Part shown: in pieces, positions 1-5,145 of the stretch
Numbering within the stretch: position 1 is the stretch's first letter
Layout of the letters: every line of letters starts with the position of its first letter
IMG/VR virus record: IMGVR_UViG_3300048925_000605
Location: 1 to 22,065 of that record
Length of the DNA: 22,065 nt
Origin: a virus
Strand: one strand, 5' to 3'
Position numbers and translations under genes: made by a program
The notes under the pieces: generated by a model
Seen by the model: only the letters and a program-made list of their open reading frames with translations
Told to the model about the DNA's origin: nothing
Database searches by the model: none

Positions 1-735
1 TCACTGGTCGATCCCCTGCTCGATCGTCACGCCGCTTGGCGGGCGGCGAAACACGCGGGCGGTGCGGTACTTTGTGACCTTTTCGTTTTTGGCGGACCAC
101 CCCCACAGACCCAGCAGCTTTCCGATCCGCAGCCTGGTCGACCAGTCCGGATCGCGCAGGCCCATTCCCTCGGCCGCCTCGGCGATCGTCGTCGCCATGC
201 GTCCCTGCAGGTATGCCTGCAGGGGAATGGCCAAAGGGTCACCGTCCATCGCCGCCTCGCTATCCACGGGAGGCAGGCCCACCTGCGCCCAGAGGCTACG
301 GGCGGCGGCGGGCCCGTACAGCCGCATGGCTGTACGGACTACGCTCACCCCTACCGAGAGGCGGGTAGGATCGAGATCGAGCGCCTGGACCGGCGGCGGT
401 TCGAACCCGGGCATTTCATAGCGGCCGGTGCGCCGCAGGGTGGGGAGAAGATCTCCGGTCACCCATTTGCGGAACCGGACGGCCACCTCTTTCCGCGACT
501 TGAAGCTGGCATGATACATGCCGGCCTCCGAGATGACGGACATTTCCTGCAGTCCACCAAGGGTCTGCACATTGTGCACACCCTTTTCATCGTCATCAAG
601 GACGCGGATCATATGATAGGCCTCACGATAATCGAGGGCCTTCGCCAGATCGCCAGCAACCCACCATGGGTCACCATCGATCATCACAACGCGGATCGGG
701 GTTTCTTCGAATTGAAAAGCCAACAATGCACTCAT
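1..735 (-). CDS. Bro-N domain antirepressor-like protein
   Basis: Complete 244-aa protein. Residues about 1-110 match the BRO-N fold found in phage antirepressors and baculovirus BRO proteins: an opening strand, then PWWVAGDLAKALDY, the DDDEKG turn, VISEAGMYHASFKSRK and FRKWVTGDLLPTLRRTGRYE. Residues about 190-235 (TIAEAAEGMGLRDPDWSTRL) look like a helix-turn-helix or other small C-terminal DNA-binding module, not a KilA-C or ANT domain I can name. BRO-N proteins bind DNA; in phages they typically antagonise a repressor and favour lytic growth. The ATG at 735 is chosen because GGAG lies 8 bases upstream; the reading frame stays open further upstream, but that stretch is the C4-like RNA region. 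The position directly downstream of a C4-like RNA supports an antirepressor role. Family is confident; the regulatory role is inferred. Confidence 0.88.
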   Translation of the reverse strand: MSALLAFQFEETPIRVVMIDGDPWWVAGDLAKALDYREAYHMIRVLDDDEKGVHNVQTLGGLQEMSVISEAGMYHASFKSRKEVAVRFRKWVTGDLLPTLRRTGRYEMPGFEPPPVQALDLDPTRLSVGVSVVRTAMRLYGPAAARSLWAQVGLPPVDSEAAMDGDPLAIPLQAYLQGRMATTIAEAAEGMGLRDPDWSTRLRIGKLLGLWGWSAKNEKVTKYRTARVFRRPPSGVTIEQGIDQ

Positions 736-739
736 GGAT

Positions 740-756
740 CGATCTCCAACAGATCG
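740..756 (-). promoter_or_regulatory. Bro-N ribosome binding site in a hairpin; C4 target a2
   Basis: Read on the minus strand, CGATCT (756-751) and AGATCG (745-740) form a 6-bp stem with a GTTGG loop, so the Shine-Dalgarno GGAG lies across loop and stem. The segment CTGTTGGAG (752-744) is a perfect 9-base complement of CTCCAACAG (851-843) inside the C4-like RNA. Pairing would cover the ribosome binding site of the antirepressor and block its translation. Confidence 0.72.
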
Positions 757-763
757 TCCGACC

Positions 764-781
764 CCGGGGGCTAATTCCCGG
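764..781 (-). promoter_or_regulatory. Hairpin presenting C4 target b2
   Basis: On the minus strand, CCGGG (781-777) pairs with CCCGG (768-764) around the 8-base loop AATTAGCC. The loop carries ATTAGCC, a perfect 7-base complement of GGCTAAT (835-829) in the C4-like RNA. Placing the complement in a hairpin loop is the geometry expected for a kissing contact between antisense RNA and target. Confidence 0.68.
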
Positions 782-808
782 AAGGGTCCCCATAAAGTGG
801 GGACCCTT
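782..808 (-). other. Perfect 10-bp stem-loop just 3' of the C4-like RNA
   Basis: AAGGGTCCCC (782-791) and GGGGACCCTT (799-808) are perfect inverted repeats around a 7-base loop. The hairpin starts 3 bases after the C4 closing stem and ends where the b2 hairpin begins. No T-run follows on the minus strand, so it is not a classical terminator in the direction of Bro-N; on the plus strand only three Ts follow. It may define the C4 3' end, help processing, or separate antisense from target. Confidence 0.6.
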
Positions 809-811
809 TGG

Positions 812-887
812 TGGCCGGACGCGCCATGATTAGCCTTACCGCCTGTTGGAGCGGCGCACCCGAAGGTGCTCACGACACGCCCGACCA
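812..887 (-). ncRNA. c4: C4-family antisense RNA controlling the antirepressor
   Basis: This 76-nt segment lies between the upstream terminator and Bro-N and is transcribed in the same direction. TGGTCGGGCG (887-878) pairs along all 10 positions (two G-U) with CGTCCGGCCA (821-812), forming a closing stem. Inside are a hairpin GCACC-UUCG-GGUGC (869-856) and a short GCC/GGC stem (855-841) whose loop shows CTCCAACA, then an apparently unpaired GGCTAAT (835-829). The two exposed segments are perfect complements of target sites near the Bro-N start (752-744 and 775-769) and match a second, partial set upstream (951-945, 935-929). C4 RNAs of phages P1 and P7 are antisense RNAs of about this size that repress an antirepressor operon through two such segments, and the family is widespread in prophages. 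Assignment rests on structure, complementarity and gene context; a covariance-model search was not possible here. Confidence 0.8.
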
Positions 888-888
888 T

Positions 889-922
889 AAAAAACCGCGC
901 CCCCTCGGGGCGAGAGGCGCGG
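889..922 (-). terminator. Rho-independent terminator, U-run abutting the C4 RNA
   Basis: On the minus strand, CCGCGCC (922-916) pairs with GGCGCGG (901-895), with an inner CTCG/CGAG helix, followed by six Ts (894-889). This is a textbook intrinsic terminator. It would stop transcripts reading leftward out of the lysis genes. It also lies between the candidate leftward promoter and the C4 RNA, so it may act as an attenuator or as a processing signal for C4. Confidence 0.78.
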
Positions 923-928
923 GCAGCG

Positions 929-955
929 CCAACAGTAACAGGGAGGCTAATCCCT
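929..955 (-). promoter_or_regulatory. Upstream copy of the C4 target segments (b1, a1)
   Basis: On the minus strand, AGGG (955-952) and CCCT (943-940) form a 4-bp stem around an 8-base loop, ATTAGCCT, carrying the same ATTAGCC as the downstream b2 loop. It is followed by CTGTTGG (935-929), seven of the nine bases of the a2 site. Both are complementary to the exposed segments of the C4-like RNA. Order (b then a) and loop size match the downstream set, so this is a second target pair upstream of C4. Confidence 0.65.
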
Positions 956-976
956 TGCGCGGGACATACCGCGCAA
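955..976. promoter_or_regulatory. Perfect inverted repeat, candidate operator
   Basis: TTGCGCGG (955-962) and CCGCGCAA (969-976) are perfect 8-base arms around the 6-base centre GACATA. The dyad covers the -35 of the plus-strand promoter candidate and the expected start point of the minus-strand promoter candidate. It could be bound by a dimeric repressor. An RNA hairpin role in the leftward transcript is an alternative. Confidence 0.5.
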
Positions 977-989
977 TGCCGCCTATAAC
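961..989 (+). promoter_or_regulatory. Candidate sigma70-type promoter for the 80-aa membrane protein
   Basis: GGGACA (961-966, 4/6 to consensus), a 17-base spacer and TATAAC (984-989, 5/6) precede the plus-strand gene, with a purine-rich AAGGGGGGAAG and a GTG start following at 1026. Its -10 overlaps that of an opposing promoter candidate. Confidence 0.42.
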
Positions 990-1010
990 CGGGCACGACT
1001 CGATTGTGAA
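982..1010 (-). promoter_or_regulatory. Candidate promoter reading into the C4/antirepressor region
   Basis: On the minus strand, TTCACA (1010-1005, 5/6), a 17-base spacer and TATAGG (987-982, 4/6) would start transcription near 975. The transcript would run through the b1/a1 segments and the terminator before reaching C4 and Bro-N. Its -10 shares four base pairs with the opposing plus-strand -10, so the two promoters probably cannot fire together. Confidence 0.42.
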
Positions 1011-1025
1011 GGGGGGAAGCGATCA

Positions 1026-1268
1026 GTGTTCTTGGTGTACTTGCTTGCCGGAATATTTTTGCCAGCATGGCCGTGGGCTCTATTTTCACTCATCACGACG
1101 CTAGGCGAATTTGCCATCAACCCGCACGAAAGAGTTTTCTTTGAGCAATGGTGGCACCGCTCGAAGGCGGTCGCGATCCAGAATTTTTCGTTTAAGTTCG
1201 TATTCTCGGTGATCGTCGATGTAGTCGCCATGCTATTCGGGAATGGGATCGGAGCCCTACTTTCGTAG
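1026..1268 (+). CDS. Small membrane protein, unknown function (possible lysogenic conversion gene)
   Basis: 80-aa protein and the only convincing plus-strand gene in the window. It starts with GTG after a strong GGGGGG-type ribosome binding site. Two hydrophobic segments are visible: residues about 1-27 (FLVYLLAGIFLPAWPWALF) and about 54-78 (FSFKFVFSVIVDVVAMLFG), separated by a polar stretch HERVFFEQWWHRSK. Its codons are clearly richer in A and T than those of the surrounding genes (many TTT, TTC, TTG, GTA, CTA), which suggests separate origin. It converges on the o-spanin gene and overlaps its 3' end by 12 bases. Placement beside a control region on the opposite strand is typical of genes expressed by a prophage, such as superinfection exclusion proteins, but I recognise no family and that role is a guess. 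Confidence 0.62.
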   Translation: MFLVYLLAGIFLPAWPWALFSLITTLGEFAINPHERVFFEQWWHRSKAVAIQNFSFKFVFSVIVDVVAMLFGNGIGALLS

Positions 1269-1565
1269 CGCCCCGATCACGCGCGATGCGGCCGCCCGGT
1301 GATGCCTCTCAGCGCAGTCGCCGTACTGCGTCACCAGCTTTTCCTCCCACACGCCCCGCTCCGGATCACGGAACGGTTGCGGCCGAGCGGCGATCGGGGG
1401 ACAATCCGCTTCCAGGTTCGCCTGTCCGGCGGGCGTTGGCGGTGGCGATCGCGTCGTCGAGCACGCTGCCAACGCCGGCAGGTACATCGCAGTCAGCAGG
1501 CACAGGCCGATCTTTGTAGATCTCGCGGATGGTGCCTTCGCGCACCGTGGATCTCGACTGTTCAC
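1257..1565 (-). CDS. Rz1: Outer membrane lipoprotein spanin (o-spanin, Rz1-like)
   Basis: Starts inside the i-spanin gene in another frame and runs 109 bases past its end. The protein (102 aa from the GTG at 1565) has a basic N-region, a hydrophobic stretch IGLCLLTAMYLPALAAC and a lipobox L-A-A-C with the lipidated Cys at residue 35, followed by a proline-rich STTRSPPPTPAG segment typical of Rz1 proteins. GTG 1565 is preferred because AGGAG lies 10 bases upstream; the ATG at 1583 lacks such a site, and the internal ATG at 1487 would leave too short a signal peptide. The product would sit in the outer membrane and join the i-spanin across the periplasm to fuse the membranes in the last step of lysis. 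Confidence 0.82.
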   Translation of the reverse strand: MNSRDPRCAKAPSARSTKIGLCLLTAMYLPALAACSTTRSPPPTPAGQANLEADCPPIAARPQPFRDPERGVWEEKLVTQYGDCAERHHRAAASRVIGALRK

Positions 1566-1764
1566 CGCTCTTGCTCTCCTCATACTGGTCGCCCTGGTCG
1601 CGCATGTATTTGGCCGCATTGTTCGCGGCCTTCGTGGCGTCCTCGAGGGCGATCAGGGCTCTGCTGTCATGACGCCAGTCATTGATCGTCCACCCGCCCC
1701 ATGCGCCCAGGGCGGCAAGACCGAGGCCGCCGATCGCGCACCAGGTCACCGGGATGGGGTTCAT
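1366..1764 (-). CDS. Rz: Inner membrane spanin (i-spanin, Rz-like)
   Basis: 132-aa protein with an N-terminal transmembrane segment (residues about 6-28, VTWCAIGGLGLAALGAWGGW), then an alpha-helical, charged periplasmic region (DSRALIALEDATKAANNAAK) and the EIYKDRPVPADCDVP stretch common near the end of Rz proteins. The ATG lies immediately after the endolysin stop (TGACATG). The o-spanin gene is embedded from 1565. Together they form the spanin complex that disrupts the outer membrane after peptidoglycan is degraded. Confidence 0.83.
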   Translation of the reverse strand: MNPIPVTWCAIGGLGLAALGAWGGWTINDWRHDSRALIALEDATKAANNAAKYMRDQGDQYEESKSGEQSRSTVREGTIREIYKDRPVPADCDVPAGVGSVLDDAIATANARRTGEPGSGLSPDRRSAATVP

Positions 1765-1765
1765 G

Positions 1766-2254
1766 TCACAACCCCTTGAGGCAGACCGCGCGTTCCGCCT
1801 TGCGCCGGTTGTCGAGCCCCTTCACCACGCGTCCGCCGGCGCGGTTCCACATCAGGATCGCATCGCAGGCGCCCTTCCAGTTCCCGGCACTGAAGCGCTT
1901 GGCCACCGTCGAGTTGCGGTAGGCCGCCACGCCGATATTGTAGGACAGCGAGCTGGCCGCGATGACCTGGTTGTCATGGCCGCGCAGTTCCGGATTGCGA
2001 GCGAGCACCGGCCCGGCGTAGTCGGCCAGGCGATCGGAGAGCATGGCGCTGCACTGCGCGTCGGAATAACGCTGCATCTTCGCCTGCGTCTCGCCGTAGC
2101 AAACCGTCCAGACGCCGACGATATCCTTGTAGGGATCGTTGCTCTTGCCCTCCCAGGCTCCGACCAGGGCAATCAGCGCGGCCGCCGCGCCGGCGCCGAT
2201 CGTCGCGGCCAGTTTACCGTTCGCTGGCTTCCGGTTGTCATTTGCGGGTGGCAT
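1766..2254 (-). CDS. SAR endolysin, GH24 lysozyme (R21-like)
   Basis: 162-aa muramidase from the ATG at 2254, which overlaps the upstream gene by 17 bases. Residues about 14-33 (GKLAATIGAGAAAALIALVG) form an Ala/Gly-rich, weakly hydrophobic signal-anchor-release segment. The catalytic residues follow directly: E35 in WEG, D44 in YKDIVG and T50 in VWTVCYGET, the same positions and spacing I recall for the phage 21 endolysin R21. The rest (LSYNIGVAAYRNSTVAKR, ILMWNRAGGRVVKGLDNRRKAERAVCLKG) is the standard GH24 C-terminal half. SAR endolysins are exported by the host Sec system, stay membrane-tethered and inactive, and are released when the membrane is depolarised, usually by a pinholin. Cys52 next to the active site could take part in redox control. 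Confidence 0.93.
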   Translation of the reverse strand: MPPANDNRKPANGKLAATIGAGAAAALIALVGAWEGKSNDPYKDIVGVWTVCYGETQAKMQRYSDAQCSAMLSDRLADYAGPVLARNPELRGHDNQVIAASSLSYNIGVAAYRNSTVAKRFSAGNWKGACDAILMWNRAGGRVVKGLDNRRKAERAVCLKGL

Positions 2255-2483
2255 CGATCTTCTCCTGTGTCCTGGGCTGCGGGATAAGGCGCGCGAGCAG
2301 TCCGGCCGCGAACAGCGCGATCGAGATATGCTGGGCGTAGGGCATGGCCTGGCGCAGATCCGGAGGCATCGAGGACCACGCATCGCCGGCGAACTGGCAG
2401 GCTGCGAGGAGCAGCAGCCCGAGGCCGTTGAGGCGGACCGACCAGTAGCGCCAGGCGTGACGCCATCCTTCAATTAGCTTCAT
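2238..2483 (-). CDS. Small membrane protein, DUF7940-like, probable holin or pinholin
   Basis: 81 aa from the ATG at 2483; an ATG at 2489 overlaps the previous stop as ATGA and is an alternative, but GGGA is better spaced for 2483. A short basic, Trp-rich amphipathic start (KLIEGWRHAWRYWSVR) is followed by two hydrophobic segments, LNGLGLLLLAACQFAG and ISIALFAAGLLARLI, joined by SMPPDLRQAMPYAQH. This pattern (WRxAW...PxDLR...L) matches small phage proteins grouped as DUF7940 as I remember them. Its place directly before a SAR endolysin makes it the best candidate for the membrane-depolarising holin or pinholin. Confidence 0.68.
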   Translation of the reverse strand: MKLIEGWRHAWRYWSVRLNGLGLLLLAACQFAGDAWSSMPPDLRQAMPYAQHISIALFAAGLLARLIPQPRTQEKIDATRK

Positions 2484-2485
2484 GG

Positions 2486-2749
2486 TCATTTCCCGAACAT
2501 GTGTTGGACGCCAAGCTTGACGCCGATCGCAACGGCGGTGACCGCCGCGACAAGGGCGCCAAGCCACTTGATGAATTTCCCCATCGTCTTCACCGCGCCC
2601 CAGGCTTCGACGATATCCTTGGTCTCGGCGACGGTACCGCGTAGCGTCGCCACTTCCGTCTTCACCTCGCGCAGTTCGTCGGTCATGGTCGCCATTGCCG
2701 TGAGCATTCGCTGTTCGGCCTGCGAGGGGCGCTCATGTGCTACCGTCAT
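2486..2749 (-). CDS. Coiled-coil, tail-anchored membrane protein (XhlA-like topology), lysis cassette
   Basis: 87 aa from the ATG at 2749, one base after the tailspike stop; a TTG at 2770 in the same frame has no ribosome binding site. Residues about 12-50 (QAEQRMLTAMATMTDELREV, then KTEVATLRGTV) are a charged heptad-like coiled coil. Residues about 64-82 (WLGALVAAVTAVAIGVKLG) are one transmembrane segment close to the C-terminus. This topology resembles haemolysin XhlA proteins of phage lysis cassettes, but sequence identity to that family is not evident. It may be a holin partner, regulator or antiholin. Confidence 0.62.
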   Translation of the reverse strand: MTVAHERPSQAEQRMLTAMATMTDELREVKTEVATLRGTVAETKDIVEAWGAVKTMGKFIKWLGALVAAVTAVAIGVKLGVQHMFGK

Positions 2750-2750
2750 C

Positions 2751-5144
2751 TCAGCCGCCCAGCGGGCCAAAGAGCGGCGTTGTGTAGAGCAGCCTGGTCG
2801 TCGGCGTGACGATACCGGCAGCGCCAGGCGTGCTGGCGGTGATGCGCCCTGCGCGATCCTCCGGCACGGACAACGTCTGACCGGTCACTGCCCTTGTGGA
2901 GTAGCTGGTGCGATCCAGATCTTCGTCCAGCATCGTCAGGTTACGCCAGTCGAAGGTATAGCCGGAAGACGAGGCATTTTTGTCGGCGACCGTCAGCCTG
3001 ATCGTGTGCCGCCCCCAGGCAAGGCCCTTCGCCACCAGGAATTGAAAGGTGGAAACACTGCCGACCGAGTACAGATCGATGGTGTGGCTATCGACACCGT
3101 CGACCCGGACAGTGACGCGGCCGTATGCAGGACCCATCGGCATATCCAAAGCCATGCCGGTGCCGATCACTTCGAACTCGACATAGTCGTTCTGCGTCGA
3201 TGTTCGCTTGAAGGTCCCGTTGTCTGACCACGTACCGGTCAGCGTTGCAAAGTCGGTGGAGTAGGTCAGATGTCCTGCGTTCCGCGCGTCCGAAACCAGA
3301 ATGCCGACCACGCCGATTTGACCGGACACCCAGCGAACTTTCACGTCGACTTTGCGACTATTGCCCTGTTGACTGGCGACATTCGATGCCACCCAGTACA
3401 GGTACTCTTTCTCGCTTTCGCCGTTGAAGACGACCGTGTCGCCCACCTTGACGCCGTTGACCAGGACCTCTGCCGATCCGGGCACTGCCTGTTTTGAGAA
3501 GAGCACACCCAGACCGTTTCCGACGAGCCGGAAGTTCGCTTCGTCGCCTGCCTGCGTCATCATCAGGTACTGGTCAGGGTATCCGAACATAGGCGGCGTG
3601 CGGACATTTCCGGGATGCGTCGCAGTGGTCACCGTGCCCGTTCCGCTTGTGCGATCCAACACCAGCTTCCACCGGTTGACGTTCATGAAATAGTTGGCCT
3701 GGCGGAACAGCCGCTTTGGCAGCACAGTGGGCACCGGCGCCGCCACTGTCGGAAATTCCGTGTCACCAAAGCGAGTGAACAACGGCAGAAACTCGGCCGC
3801 GTAGTATTCCAGCCCCAGATTGTTGCAGTGGACGTTGTCCGTCGCTGCATATCCGTAAGGATCGCCGACGTAGGGAAACAACTGATCGACGGTCTGGATG
3901 CCATCGTCGACCAGTTGGCGGAAGCGGTCCCGCATATTGACCACGGCGCAGCCGTAATACTGCGCAAGCCGAAGGCCGATGTCCTGTGATCGCGAAATGA
4001 TCGTACGATCGAGCGTCCTGCTGCCCACCACCCCGGTTGCCCGATCGTGCGGGATCAGGATGACCACCTCCACACCGCGCGCCAGGGCGGCCCGGATGGT
4101 CTCTTCGTAATGCCAGGCGAACTTCGCCATTCCTTCCCACGACGCGTACTCATTGTTGCCGTAGGAGAGGATCAGAAGATCGGCGCCGATCGACGGGTTA
4201 GGTTTAACGAGTTCGTCGAATTGCGAGAGGGTGGCGTGCGGCTTGTAAAGATGAGCCATGCGCGCCAGCGCGAGCGGAGATGAAGCGCCAGGGATCGCAT
4301 TGCGCTGCACAGCGATGCCGGGAATGGAGAAGATGTCCGAGAGCGAACAGGTCTCCCCCTGACGGCCGGGCAGCAGCTGAAAGACCTGCGTGGGGACAAA
4401 CAGCTTGAAGTGCCACTTAGTCGCACCTGAAGTGGACCCGGAGCTTTCGGCGATACTATCGCCGCAGATGCGTACCGAGGGAGCATATCCACTCTCAACA
4501 TACGCGCGCAGCGCTGCATTGAAGCGAGGGAGTGGGCGCGGCGTCGGCAATGCACGCAGCCGCTGCTGCAAGGTATCCCCGCGTTCCGTCCGGATCAGCG
4601 TTGCACCCTTGGTTCGCGAAGCCGTCGCCAGTTCCCCGCGAAGGACACCATCGGTGCCCGTTCCTTCTACCGCGATCGGCGAGCCATCGATCAGGCTGAA
4701 GCCAAGATATTTCCCGCGCCGGACGGCATCGCGTGGAAGCGTGATCGTATTTTCTCCGAACGGTGCCAGCACCGCACGGCCGATCGAGTTCTGCTGATCC
4801 TGGACGATCATGGTCAGCTTATCGACCACTTCCTCGTGGCTTTCCGCCGGGAAGCGATCGCCGTTCTGGTAATCGGTCTGCTGGTCAATCCGGGTTTCGC
4901 GGCGGATCTGCAGTTTCACGGCCGCCGGTTGCGGCGTCGTCACCGTCAACGTTCCCCCGGCGTCCGTCTCACCGCCGGAAACGGAATAGTCCACGCCTTC
5001 GGTTAGAGACACCAGCGTGCCGTCGGCCAGCTCGCGCGCTGCCTTGATGAACGACACGTCCAGGAAGCGACAGAGCACGGGAAATTGCGTCGTGACGCCG
5101 TCTTCCTGGTACTGGAATTCCGAAGGCGACTGCGCAACGGTCAT
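2751..5144 (-). CDS. Tailspike/tail fibre with T7-type N-terminus and SGNH hydrolase domain
   Basis: 797 aa from the ATG at 5144 (AGGAG 9 bases upstream). Residues about 1-150 resemble the T7 gp17 N-terminal attachment domain (FQYQEDGVTTQFPV, the DYQNGDRFPAESHEEVVDKL stretch). Residues about 222-455 carry SGNH/GDSL hydrolase blocks: G228-D229-S230 (nucleophile Ser), GNNE at about 329-332 in place of GxND, and D436-x-x-H439 in TDNVHCNNLG. Residues about 625-740 look like a galactose-binding/CBM beta-sandwich (DYVEFEVIGTGMALDM, GRHTIRLTVADKNASSSGYT); residues about 530-620 are another beta-rich module. The likely activity is O-deacetylation or ester cleavage of a capsule, exopolysaccharide or LPS receptor. 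The protein should form trimers on the tail. It is the last gene before the lysis cassette. Confidence 0.87.
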   Translation of the reverse strand: MTVAQSPSEFQYQEDGVTTQFPVLCRFLDVSFIKAARELADGTLVSLTEGVDYSVSGGETDAGGTLTVTTPQPAAVKLQIRRETRIDQQTDYQNGDRFPAESHEEVVDKLTMIVQDQQNSIGRAVLAPFGENTITLPRDAVRRGKYLGFSLIDGSPIAVEGTGTDGVLRGELATASRTKGATLIRTERGDTLQQRLRALPTPRPLPRFNAALRAYVESGYAPSVRICGDSIAESSGSTSGATKWHFKLFVPTQVFQLLPGRQGETCSLSDIFSIPGIAVQRNAIPGASSPLALARMAHLYKPHATLSQFDELVKPNPSIGADLLILSYGNNEYASWEGMAKFAWHYEETIRAALARGVEVVILIPHDRATGVVGSRTLDRTIISRSQDIGLRLAQYYGCAVVNMRDRFRQLVDDGIQTVDQLFPYVGDPYGYAATDNVHCNNLGLEYYAAEFLPLFTRFGDTEFPTVAAPVPTVLPKRLFRQANYFMNVNRWKLVLDRTSGTGTVTTATHPGNVRTPPMFGYPDQYLMMTQAGDEANFRLVGNGLGVLFSKQAVPGSAEVLVNGVKVGDTVVFNGESEKEYLYWVASNVASQQGNSRKVDVKVRWVSGQIGVVGILVSDARNAGHLTYSTDFATLTGTWSDNGTFKRTSTQNDYVEFEVIGTGMALDMPMGPAYGRVTVRVDGVDSHTIDLYSVGSVSTFQFLVAKGLAWGRHTIRLTVADKNASSSGYTFDWRNLTMLDEDLDRTSYSTRAVTGQTLSVPEDRAGRITASTPGAAGIVTPTTRLLYTTPLFGPLGG

Positions 5145-5145
5145 T

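Noticed and set aside
782-808. Bidirectional terminator
   Set aside because: The stem is perfect, but no T-run follows on the minus strand and only three Ts on the plus strand. Kept as a stem-loop rather than a terminator.
736-1089. N-terminal extension of the Bro-N protein up to 1089
   Set aside because: The frame is open, but the extra residues are low-quality, have no domain, and the stretch carries the C4-like RNA, terminator and promoters. The ATG at 735 has a clear ribosome binding site.
2751-5144. Diversity-generating retroelement as in phage BPP-1
   Set aside because: BPP-1-like gene order prompted a look for a C-type lectin variable region, template repeat and reverse transcriptase near the tailspike. 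None is present in the window; the tailspike ends in a beta-sandwich followed directly by the lysis cassette.
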